This document shows, one piece after another, positions 57,238 through 64,000 of a stretch of 64,000 nt of DNA (its first letter is position 1; every line of letters begins with the position of its first letter). Position numbers and translations under genes: made by a program. Source of the DNA: JAICNG01 sp035249985 (GTDB lineage: Bacteria > Gemmatimonadota > Gemmatimonadetes > Gemmatimonadales > Gemmatimonadaceae); NCBI GenBank assembly GCA_035249985.1, contig DATFFP010000068.1, forward strand, positions 1 through 64,000. Reading direction: 5' to 3'. The notes below the pieces were generated by a model. That model was given only the letters and a program-made list of their open reading frames with translations, ran no database searches and was not told the DNA's origin.

Positions 57238-58157
57238 CCGTAGCGCGGGACCCTCGAGGCGGGTCGCGCGCGACGGTCGCGCCGCCCGCCCCGCCGCCGC
57301 ATCCTGTCGCGTCGTCGGAAACGCCGATGAGCGAGACGCTGCACTCGCTCGCACGCATCGTGGCGGCCACTACCGCCATTCGCGCTCGGTACACGGGCTC
57401 GCCGGATGTCGCGATCATCCTGGGGACGGGGCTCGGCGCCCTCGGGCGGGAGATCGACGTCGAGACATCGATTGACTACGCGGAGATTCCAGGGTTTCCG
57501 CTATCGACCGTTGAATCGCACAGCGGCCGGTTGCTGTTCGGCACCCTTGGCGGTAAGCCGGTCGTCGCCATGCAGGGCCGCTTTCACCGCTACGAGGGAT
57601 ACTCTCTGCAAGAGGTGTCGTTCCCCGTGCGTGTCCTGCACGCGCTGGGCGCACGGACACTCATCGTGTCGAACGCGTGCGGCGTCATGAATCCGCTGTG
57701 GGACAAGGGCGAGCTCATGCTCATCGCCGACCACATCAACCTGCTCGGCGACAACCCGCTCGTCGGCCCTAACGACGACGCACTTGGGCCCCGTTTCCCC
57801 GATATGTCGCAGCCGTACGATCCGGGACTGCGAGAGATCGCCCGCGAAGTGGCGGTGAACGCAAGGATGATCCTGCGAGAGGGCGTCTACGCGGCCGTCA
57901 CCGGCCCGAACCTCGAGACCCGCGCCGAGTATCGCATGCTCCGGAACGCCGGTGCGGACGTCGTCGGAATGTCGACGGTCCCCGAGGTCATCGTTGCCGT
58001 GCACGCGGGCATGCGCGTGCTCGGGATCTCGATCCTCACCGACCAGTGTCTCCCGGACGCGCTCGAGCCAGCGACCGTGGAGGAGATCATCGCCGTCGCC
58101 TCACGAGCCGAGCCGCACCTCACGACACTCGTGCGCGGCGTGCTGGAGCGTCTGTGA
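57234..58157 (+). CDS. Purine nucleoside phosphorylase
   Basis: A trimeric-type PNP of 307 residues that cleaves guanosine and inosine. Motifs are IILGTGLGALG near 60, GRFHRYEGYS near 115, SNACGVMNP near 143, GPNLETRAEYRMLR near 223 and VGMSTVPEVIVA near 243. The first 31 residues from ATG 57234 are a Pro/Ala-rich extension; ATG 57327 would give the usual family start. The GTGA overlap with ileS couples the two. Confidence 0.93.
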   Translation: MTVARDPRGGSRATVAPPAPPPHPVASSETPMSETLHSLARIVAATTAIRARYTGSPDVAIILGTGLGALGREIDVETSIDYAEIPGFPLSTVESHSGRLLFGTLGGKPVVAMQGRFHRYEGYSLQEVSFPVRVLHALGARTLIVSNACGVMNPLWDKGELMLIADHINLLGDNPLVGPNDDALGPRFPDMSQPYDPGLREIAREVAVNARMILREGVYAAVTGPNLETRAEYRMLRNAGADVVGMSTVPEVIVAVHAGMRVLGISILTDQCLPDALEPATVEEIIAVASRAEPHLTTLVRGVLERL

Positions 58158-61100
58158 CCGCCGTCGATCCTCCGATGACTCATTATCGGGCGTGGCCTCC
58201 CGAACAGCCGGCCAGCGTGCTCGAGGAGGAGATGCTCGCTCGCTGGACGGAGGAGAACATACTCGCCCGCACGCTCGAAGCGCGGGAGGGGCGCGAGAAC
58301 TTCGTGTTCTTCGAGGGGCCTCCGACGGCGAACGGGAAGCCGGGCATTCACCACGTCTTCTCGCGCACGATCAAGGACCTGTTCTGCCGCTACCGCGTGA
58401 TGAAGGGCTACCGCGTGCTGCGAAAGGCGGGATGGGACACGCACGGCCTCCCGGTGGAGATCGAGGTCGAGAAGCAGCTCGGCATCAGCGGCAAGCAGCA
58501 GATCGAGGAGATCGGGGTCGAGCGGTTCAACCAGCTGTGCCGCGAGAGCGTGTGGAGGTATCGCGCCGACTGGGAGCGCCTGAGCGCGCGTATCGGATAC
58601 TGGCTCGACTACGAGGACCCCTACATCACGTACACGAATGAGTACGTGGAGAGCGTATGGTGGGCCCTCGCGACGCTCCACGCCCAGGACCTGCTGTACC
58701 GCGGCCACAAGATCCTCCCGTACTGCCCGCGGTGCGGAACGGCACTGTCGTCGCACGAAGTCGCGCAGGGCTACGAGGATGTTCGCGATCCGAGCGTTTA
58801 TCTCGGGCTGGAGTTGGTTGCGGAGAGCCCGCGCAATCCGCAGTCTGCTCCTCGTCGCGTCCTCGTGTGGACCACGACCCCCTGGACTCTCGTCTCCAAC
58901 GTCGCGCTCGCGGTGCATCCGGAGCTCACCTACGTGGAGCTCGTAAGGCGGGACCGGGAGGACGAGGGCACGATCATTCTCGCCGAGGCCCGCGCGGCGG
59001 CGGTGTTGGGCGACGACTGGATAGAGCGTTGGCGTATCGTGGAGCGAATGCAGGGTGCGGCGCTCGAGGGGCTCCGCTATCGGCGTCCACTCGACTGGGC
59101 CCCCTTCGCCGAAGGGAAGCACGAAGTCATTGTCACCGAGTCGTTCGTTTCGGCGGAGGACGGCAGCGGCATCGTGCACATGGCCCCTGCGTTCGGCGCC
59201 GACGACTACGCGGCGGGCCGCCGGCACGGACTCGCATTCCTTCAGCCGGTGGACGCGCGCGGGGAGTTTCCGGCGGGTATGCCCGTGATCGGCGGGAAGT
59301 TCGTCAAGGAGGCTGACGCGCTGATCATCGAGGAGCTCCGCCGGCGCGGCTCCCTCTGGAAGGCGGGAACGATCGAGCACTCGTACCCGCACTGCTGGCG
59401 CTGTGGCACGCCGCTGCTCTACTATGCGCGGGAGTCATGGTTCGTGCGCACGACGGCGTATCGAGACCGCATGCTGGCGCGAAACGCCCGCGTGAACTGG
59501 AACCCTCCCGAGACGGGCCAGAAGCGCTTCGGGGAGTGGCTCACCAACAACATCGATTGGGCGCTCTCGCGCGACCGCTACTGGGGAACCCCCCTGCCGA
59601 TCTGGGTGTGCGATCGCGAGGTGCAGCACACGGAGGCGATTGGGTCGTACGCCCGCCTCTCTGAGCGGTTAGGCACGCCGCTGTCTTCCGACTTCGATCC
59701 GCACAAGCCGTTCATCGATCGGTACGAGTGGTCCTGCGAGCGCTGCGAGGGGACGATGCGCCGGGTTCCAGAGGTCATCGACACCTGGTTCGACTCCGGC
59801 TCGATGTCCTTCGCGCAGTGGCACTACCCGTTCGAGAACCGGGATGTTCTTCCGTCGCAGTTCCCGGCGGATTTCATCGCGGAAGGCGTTGATCAGACGC
59901 GCGGATGGTTCTACTCGCTGCTGGCGATCGCGACCGGTCTCGGGAGCGAGCTGCCTAACAACCAGGAGCCGGGAGCGGGGGGGCAGGGGGCGGCCGCGCA
60001 TGCGTCGTTCGATACTGCGCCCTATCGCGCCGTCGTGGTGAACGACCTCGTCCTCGACGCCGAAGGGCTCAAGATGTCGAAGAGCCGCGGCAATATCGTG
60101 GACCCGTGGGACGTCATTCCGCGGTACGGCGCGGATGCCCTGCGACTCTTCCTCGTGGCGTCGAGCCAGGTGTGGCTCCCCCGGAAGTTCGATGAAGCCG
60201 GCGTCCGCGAGCTGGCGGGACGCTTCCTTCTCACCCTCAAGAACGTGTACAGCGGCATCTTCGCTCAGTACGCGAACTTTGGGTGGTCGCCGAGCGAATC
60301 CGACCCGCGACTGGCCGAGCGTCCCCTGATCGATCGGTGGGTGCTATCGCGCCTGACAACCGTCGAGCGCCGAGCGGACGCTCAGCTCGCGGCGTACGAC
60401 GCGACCCTGGCGGCGCGCACGGTGATGGATTTCCTGGTCGACGACGTCTCGAACTGGTACGTCCGCCTCAACCGTCCCCGGTTCTACGACGTCGACACAC
60501 CCGACAGCCGCGCGGCATTCGCAACCCTCCACGAAGTGCTCGTCGTGACCTGCCGGCTGCTCGCGCCCTTCGCGCCCTTCGCGACCGACTGGATGCATCG
60601 CGAGCTCACCGGAGCCACGGTGCACACGGCGCCATACACGCGCCGGGACGAGGGCGGCGACAGGCGCAACGTGCATGCCGAACCGGATCTCGAGCGGGCG
60701 ATGACTCAGCTGAGAACGCTCGCCACGCTTGCCCGCGCGGCCCGCGAAGAAGCCGACGTGAAGGTGCGCCAACCGCTCAGCCGGATGGTCTGCGTCGTCC
60801 CGCAGGGCGCGTCGCCCACCCTCCCCGAGATGGTGCCGCTGCTGGCGGCCGAGCTCAACGTCAAGCGTGTGGAGTTCGCAGAGACGGGGGACGCGCTGGT
60901 GCGGCTGGAGGCGAAACCGAATTTCCGGTCGTTGGGCAAGCGGTTCGGGAAGGCCACGCCCCTGGCCGCGCAGGCGGTGGCCGCGTTGACCAACGACGCC
61001 CTGATGGCCTTCGAGCGCGGTGACCCGGTGGCCATCTCGGTGAACGGTGAATCACATCAGCTGACGCCCGAAGACCTGACCGTGGTGCGGCGAGCGTCTG

Positions 61101-61438
61101 GAAACCTGGTGGTGAAAGAGGCGGCTGGCTTCTTCGCGGCGATCGACCCGACTGTCACCCCGAGCCTTCGGCGTGAGGGTTTTGCAAGGGAGCTGGTGAG
61201 CAAGATCCAGCGCACGCGGAAGGAGGCTGGTTTCGCCGTAAGCGACCGGATCGTCGTCTACGTCGCGGGCGATCCGGAACTCGAGGCCACCGCTCGCGAG
61301 TTCACCGACTATATTTCCGGCGAGGTTCTGGCCCGCGAATTGAGTGTGGGCGAGACCTTCCCAACGACCGTCAACGTGACGCACGCGCTGGAGCTCGATG
61401 GGCTCCATGTGCGCGTCGCCCTGAAAAGAGTGAGCTAG
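58154..61438 (+). CDS. ileS: Isoleucyl-tRNA synthetase, long form
   Basis: Charges tRNA-Ile; 1094 residues, the size of the IleS2/eukaryote-like class. The HIGH motif lies in PTANGKPGIHHVFSRT (about 54-70), GWDTHGLPVE is near 95, the CP1 editing domain is in the middle, and KMSKS in GLKMSKSRGNIVDPW is near 640. About 20 residues of Gly/Ala/Pro-rich low-complexity sequence sit just before this. ATG 58175 is an alternative start. The downstream stop is directly followed by the dksA-like start. Confidence 0.96.
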   Translation: MTAVDPPMTHYRAWPPEQPASVLEEEMLARWTEENILARTLEAREGRENFVFFEGPPTANGKPGIHHVFSRTIKDLFCRYRVMKGYRVLRKAGWDTHGLPVEIEVEKQLGISGKQQIEEIGVERFNQLCRESVWRYRADWERLSARIGYWLDYEDPYITYTNEYVESVWWALATLHAQDLLYRGHKILPYCPRCGTALSSHEVAQGYEDVRDPSVYLGLELVAESPRNPQSAPRRVLVWTTTPWTLVSNVALAVHPELTYVELVRRDREDEGTIILAEARAAAVLGDDWIERWRIVERMQGAALEGLRYRRPLDWAPFAEGKHEVIVTESFVSAEDGSGIVHMAPAFGADDYAAGRRHGLAFLQPVDARGEFPAGMPVIGGKFVKEADALIIEELRRRGSLWKAGTIEHSYPHCWRCGTPLLYYARESWFVRTTAYRDRMLARNARVNWNPPETGQKRFGEWLTNNIDWALSRDRYWGTPLPIWVCDREVQHTEAIGSYARLSERLGTPLSSDFDPHKPFIDRYEWSCERCEGTMRRVPEVIDTWFDSGSMSFAQWHYPFENRDVLPSQFPADFIAEGVDQTRGWFYSLLAIATGLGSELPNNQEPGAGGQGAAAHASFDTAPYRAVVVNDLVLDAEGLKMSKSRGNIVDPWDVIPRYGADALRLFLVASSQVWLPRKFDEAGVRELAGRFLLTLKNVYSGIFAQYANFGWSPSESDPRLAERPLIDRWVLSRLTTVERRADAQLAAYDATLAARTVMDFLVDDVSNWYVRLNRPRFYDVDTPDSRAAFATLHEVLVVTCRLLAPFAPFATDWMHRELTGATVHTAPYTRRDEGGDRRNVHAEPDLERAMTQLRTLATLARAAREEADVKVRQPLSRMVCVVPQGASPTLPEMVPLLAAELNVKRVEFAETGDALVRLEAKPNFRSLGKRFGKATPLAAQAVAALTNDALMAFERGDPVAISVNGESHQLTPEDLTVVRRASGNLVVKEAAGFFAAIDPTVTPSLRREGFARELVSKIQRTRKEAGFAVSDRIVVYVAGDPELEATAREFTDYISGEVLARELSVGETFPTTVNVTHALELDGLHVRVALKRVS

Positions 61439-61861
61439 ATGGCGTCTTCAGCGAGCGCGAAGAAGTCCAAGGCGATGAGCAAGAAAATGCTGACGCACTT
61501 CGAGAAGCGGTTGCTCGAGGAGCGCAAGCGTGTGCTCAAGGAGCTTGGCAACTACAGCGAGGCGTTCAACGCGACGCCGCAGTCGGCCGATGGCGACCTC
61601 AGCTCCTACTCGTTCCACATGGCCGATCAGGGCACCGATGCGATGGAGCGCGAGAAGGCCTTTCTCTTCGCGTCCCAGGAAGGACGCTTCCTCTGGCACA
61701 TCGACGAGGCGCTTCGGCGGCTGTACCGGTCGCCCGAGACGTTCGGCAAGTGCCAGCAGTGCGGCGAAGACATCGATTTCGACCGGCTCGACGCGCTGCC
61801 GCACGCGCGGCTCTGCATCAAGGACAAGCAACGCGAGGAAGATGGGAAGAAGCAGTCCTAA
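61439..61861 (+). CDS. TraR/DksA-family zinc-finger protein with an incomplete Cys4 site
   Basis: A 140-residue protein. A helical N-terminus (about 15-90, basic then acidic) is followed by a C-terminal zinc-finger segment KCQQCGEDIDFDRLD... ending in ARLCIKDK. Three of the four Cys are present; the fourth position of CxxC is Asp (C-I-K-D). It is of the ileS-dksA-lspA operon type. Whether zinc is still bound is open. The gene begins on the base after the ileS stop and overlaps lspA by 20 bases. Confidence 0.88.
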   Translation: MASSASAKKSKAMSKKMLTHFEKRLLEERKRVLKELGNYSEAFNATPQSADGDLSSYSFHMADQGTDAMEREKAFLFASQEGRFLWHIDEALRRLYRSPETFGKCQQCGEDIDFDRLDALPHARLCIKDKQREEDGKKQS

Positions 61862-62372
61862 GGCCTCGCTCTTCTGGCCGCTGCTCCTCGTCGTACTCGC
61901 GCTCGATGTCACCACCAAGTCGCTCGCCGTTGAGCACCTCGTTCCGGAATACGTTCCGCACGAGGTGATGGGTGACTGGGTGCAGCTGACGCTCGCGTAC
62001 AACCCCGGGGCGTCGTTCGGCATCGAGGTCGGGCCGTACTCGCGGGTCGTCTTCATCACGCTCGCCGCGCTCGCCGTCGTCATCCTCGGTCAGCTCTATC
62101 GCGCCACGGCGCCAGGCGATCGCGCGCGCGCCGCGGCGCTGGGACTCGTGACCGCCGGTGCGCTCGGCAACATGCTGGATCGCATCAAGTCCTCGCGCGG
62201 CGTCGTGGATTTCATCGACCTTGGCGTCGGTAGCGCGCGCTTCTACACGTTCAACGTCGCCGACGTGGCGATCACGTTCGGCGCGGTGCTCCTCGCCTGG
62301 ATCCTCTGGCAGGAAGACCGGAAGCAATCGCTCGCGCCCCCGGTCGTCCGCGAATCCCAGAGCGCTTCCTGA
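61842..62372 (+). CDS. lspA: Lipoprotein signal peptidase, copy 1
   Basis: A 176-residue membrane aspartyl peptidase that removes lipoprotein signal peptides. Four transmembrane helices; catalytic Asp residues lie in GNMLDRIKSSRGVVDFIDL and FNVADVAI. The conserved loop reads NPGASFG rather than the usual N(T)GAAFG. ATG 61842 starts inside the dksA-like gene after GAGGAAG. It is followed by a second lspA with a TGATG overlap. Confidence 0.9.
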   Translation: MGRSSPKASLFWPLLLVVLALDVTTKSLAVEHLVPEYVPHEVMGDWVQLTLAYNPGASFGIEVGPYSRVVFITLAALAVVILGQLYRATAPGDRARAAALGLVTAGALGNMLDRIKSSRGVVDFIDLGVGSARFYTFNVADVAITFGAVLLAWILWQEDRKQSLAPPVVRESQSAS

Positions 62373-62902
62373 TGAGCGTGCGTCGCCGGCGGGTGCTTTT
62401 TTGGGGGCTGATCGTGACCCTCATCGTGCTCGATGTGGTGACGAAGGCCTGGGCCGAAGCGTCGCTGGCGCCGCGAGGCATTCCGCGCGAAGTCATCGGC
62501 GACTGGCTTCGCTTCACCCTGGTGTACAATACGGGCGCCGCGTTCGGAATTTCGTTAGGCCCGTACTCGCGATGGCTTTTTCTCGCGCTGGCGATCGTCG
62601 CCCTGGTGATCCTGGGACGACTCTATCGACAGACGCCGGACCATGACCGCTTCCGCATCGCCTCCATCGGGCTGGTGTGCGCGGGGGCGATCGGCAACGT
62701 GATCGACCGGATTCGGCATCCCATGGGCGTCGTCGACTTCCTCGACATCGGCATTGGCATGCACCGGTGGCCGACCTTCAACGTGGCCGACATGGCGGTG
62801 AGCATCGGAGCGTTCATGCTTGCGTGGTCCCTGTGGGCAGAAGATCGCGCGCGAGCCCGCGCGGCGGCCTCGCCCGTGGGGAGCTCTGTAGAGCAAGCGT
62901 AG
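62372..62902 (+). CDS. lspA: Lipoprotein signal peptidase, copy 2
   Basis: A second 176-residue signal peptidase II, similar in length and layout to copy 1 (VIGDWLRFTLVYNTGAAFGI, GPYSRWLFLALAIVALVILG). The canonical NTGAAFG loop and both catalytic Asp regions (GNVIDRIRHPMGVVDFLDI, FNVADMAV) are present. Tandem copies in one operon suggest a duplication with possible specialisation. The 42 bases after its stop lead into locus J. Confidence 0.93.
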   Translation: MSVRRRRVLFWGLIVTLIVLDVVTKAWAEASLAPRGIPREVIGDWLRFTLVYNTGAAFGISLGPYSRWLFLALAIVALVILGRLYRQTPDHDRFRIASIGLVCAGAIGNVIDRIRHPMGVVDFLDIGIGMHRWPTFNVADMAVSIGAFMLAWSLWAEDRARARAAASPVGSSVEQA

Positions 62903-62944
62903 AGGCAGCGGGGGCCACGCAGCTTGTCGTGGCAGGCCCAGACC

Positions 62945-63059
62945 GGAAACTGCCGAATGACACGAATAGCACGAATGACACGAATACGGCGATGACGGTG
63001 AACATGTCCCTGCCGTATTCGCGTGATTCGTGTTGTTATTCGTGTGATTCGGCAGTTCC
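62945..63059. repeat. Locus J: inverted repeat of the 9-bp word GAATGACAC
   Basis: Arms 62945-62990 and 63012-63059 pair over about 45 bases with two small gaps. The left arm holds tandem GAATGACAC / GAATAGCAC words; the outer flank is GGAAACTGCC and the inner flank TACGGC. The 21-base loop is GATGACGGTGAACATGTCCCT. It fills the gap between the second lspA and the pseudouridine synthase gene. Confidence 0.93.
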
Positions 63060-63085
63060 TGTTGTAGGCCTTGGCGATCGGACAC

Positions 63086-64000
63086 ATGGCTAATGGTCCC
63101 GCACCGGGCCTGCACCAATGGGTCCTCGAGGAATCCGGCGGTCAGCGTCTCGACTTGCTCGTCGCCTCCCGCCTCGATCTCTCCCGCACCGGCGCCGCTA
63201 CCCTGATCGCCAACGGCAACGTGACCGTGAACGGGCGACGCGAGAAGGCATCGTATCGACCGGCCACGGGTGACCGGATCGCCGTGGATATTCCGCCGCC
63301 GCCGGACCGCCCGGTGATCGCTGAGGACATCCCGCTTGCCGTGGTGTGGGAGGACGAGCATGCACTGGTCGTCGACAAGTCGGCGGGGATGGTCGTGCAC
63401 CCAGCGCCTGGAAACTGGACCGGAACGCTCGTCAATGCCCTGAAGGGTCGCGGCCAGTCGCTGGCGCCGGAGGGAGGTACCGGGCGCGAGGGCATCCTGC
63501 ACCGCCTCGACAAGGAAACGTCCGGGCTGCTGCTGGTGGCAAAGACGGATCACGCACTGCGGTGGCTTGGCGCGGCGCTCGCCGCCCGCCGGATCAAGCG
63601 CCGATACGCCGCCGTGTCATGGGGTCACCTTACCTCCGACCGCCTGACTGTCGAGAAACCGATCGCCCGCGATCCGCGAGACCGAAAGCGGATGGCGATC
63701 GTCAATACGGGGAAGGCCGCAAAGACCGATTTCGTCCGGCTGGCCCGATTCGACTCGGCGGATTTGCTGCGAGCGCACCTGCACACAGGGCGTACGCATC
63801 AGATTCGCGTGCATCTCGCGTCGATCGGGCATCCCGTGTTGGGAGATGACACCTACGGCGGAGGAGGCGGTCGGCGGTTGGTAGCACTCCCGCCGAAGCG
63901 TCATTTCCTGCACGCCGCGTGGTTGATCTTCCCGCACCCGGAAACGGGCGAGACGGTCGAGTTGCGGTCTCCGCTTCCCGCTGACCTCCGCAAGGCGCTC
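63086..64000 (+). CDS. RluD-family pseudouridine synthase (runs off the window)
   Basis: At least 305 residues; the 3' end lies beyond the window. An S4-like RNA-binding domain (QRLDLLVASRLDLSRTGAATL, about 20-85) precedes the catalytic domain with the Asp signature HRLDKETSGLLLVAK near 140 and HTGRTHQIRVHLASIGHPVLG near 232. It modifies uridines of 23S rRNA by family (RluD/RluC). ATG 63086 follows locus J by 26 bases. Confidence 0.92.
   Translation, partial: MANGPAPGLHQWVLEESGGQRLDLLVASRLDLSRTGAATLIANGNVTVNGRREKASYRPATGDRIAVDIPPPPDRPVIAEDIPLAVVWEDEHALVVDKSAGMVVHPAPGNWTGTLVNALKGRGQSLAPEGGTGREGILHRLDKETSGLLLVAKTDHALRWLGAALAARRIKRRYAAVSWGHLTSDRLTVEKPIARDPRDRKRMAIVNTGKAAKTDFVRLARFDSADLLRAHLHTGRTHQIRVHLASIGHPVLGDDTYGGGGGRRLVALPPKRHFLHAAWLIFPHPETGETVELRSPLPADLRKAL

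Overview
The window is a stretch of a high-GC Gram-negative chromosome, and gene style and content point most to Gemmatimonadota. This is an inference: there is no rRNA in the window and no database was searched. The Gram-negative assignment rests on a GmhB-type heptose phosphatase, several lipobox proteins, and a truncated TonB C-terminal domain. Genes are packed into long co-directional runs whose stop and start codons overlap (ATGA, GTGA, TGATG, TAATG). Almost everything is housekeeping. There is no prophage, CRISPR array or complete insertion sequence.

Layout. 58-11142 (minus): purH, a two-domain M42-like peptidase, purN, gmhB, selA, an Ig-like lipoprotein, valS and a BON-domain protein. 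11259-24787 (plus): a 50-residue membrane protein, thrS, prolyl oligopeptidase, then an acyl-CoA/biotin cluster (thiolase, bioY, CPBP protease, 3-hydroxyacyl-CoA dehydrogenase, acyl-CoA dehydrogenase), leucine dehydrogenase, rpiB-glyA-hsp20 and two small proteins. 24854-32163 (plus): MEMO-family protein, NAD(P)HX repair enzyme, propeller lipoprotein, thiL, plsC, eno, ftsB. 32267-32457: initiator and elongator tRNA-Met with promoter and hairpins. 32458-34562: a small region of atypical codon use with three unrecognised small genes. 34743-48394: regulators and signalling (Crp/Fnr, TetR, hydrolase, GGDEF-EAL, DUF72, FAD-Rieske oxidoreductase, TPR protein, large hybrid sensor kinase, TonB remnant, HtpX, LemA). 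48427-64000 (plus): tilS-hpt-ftsH-folP-cdaA-DUF2723-yggS-divIVA-pnp-ileS-dksA-lspA-lspA-rluD, which joins tRNA modification, purine salvage, protein quality control, folate, c-di-AMP, polar growth, Ile-tRNA charging and lipoprotein maturation.

The most striking feature lies between the genes. Eleven loci (A-K in the feature list; locus A is cut by the window edge) carry inverted repeats whose arms are tandem copies of a 7- or 9-bp word. The word differs from locus to locus, while the architecture stays the same. Most begin within a few bases of, or overlap, the stop codon of the upstream gene. Arms reach 46 bp of perfect complementarity (15792-15926), and that locus has an ordinary intrinsic terminator nested in its loop. 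Two loci 52 kb apart share the same 9-bp word, and two loci with different words share the same outer flank. This gene-end repeat system is the main candidate for something under-described.
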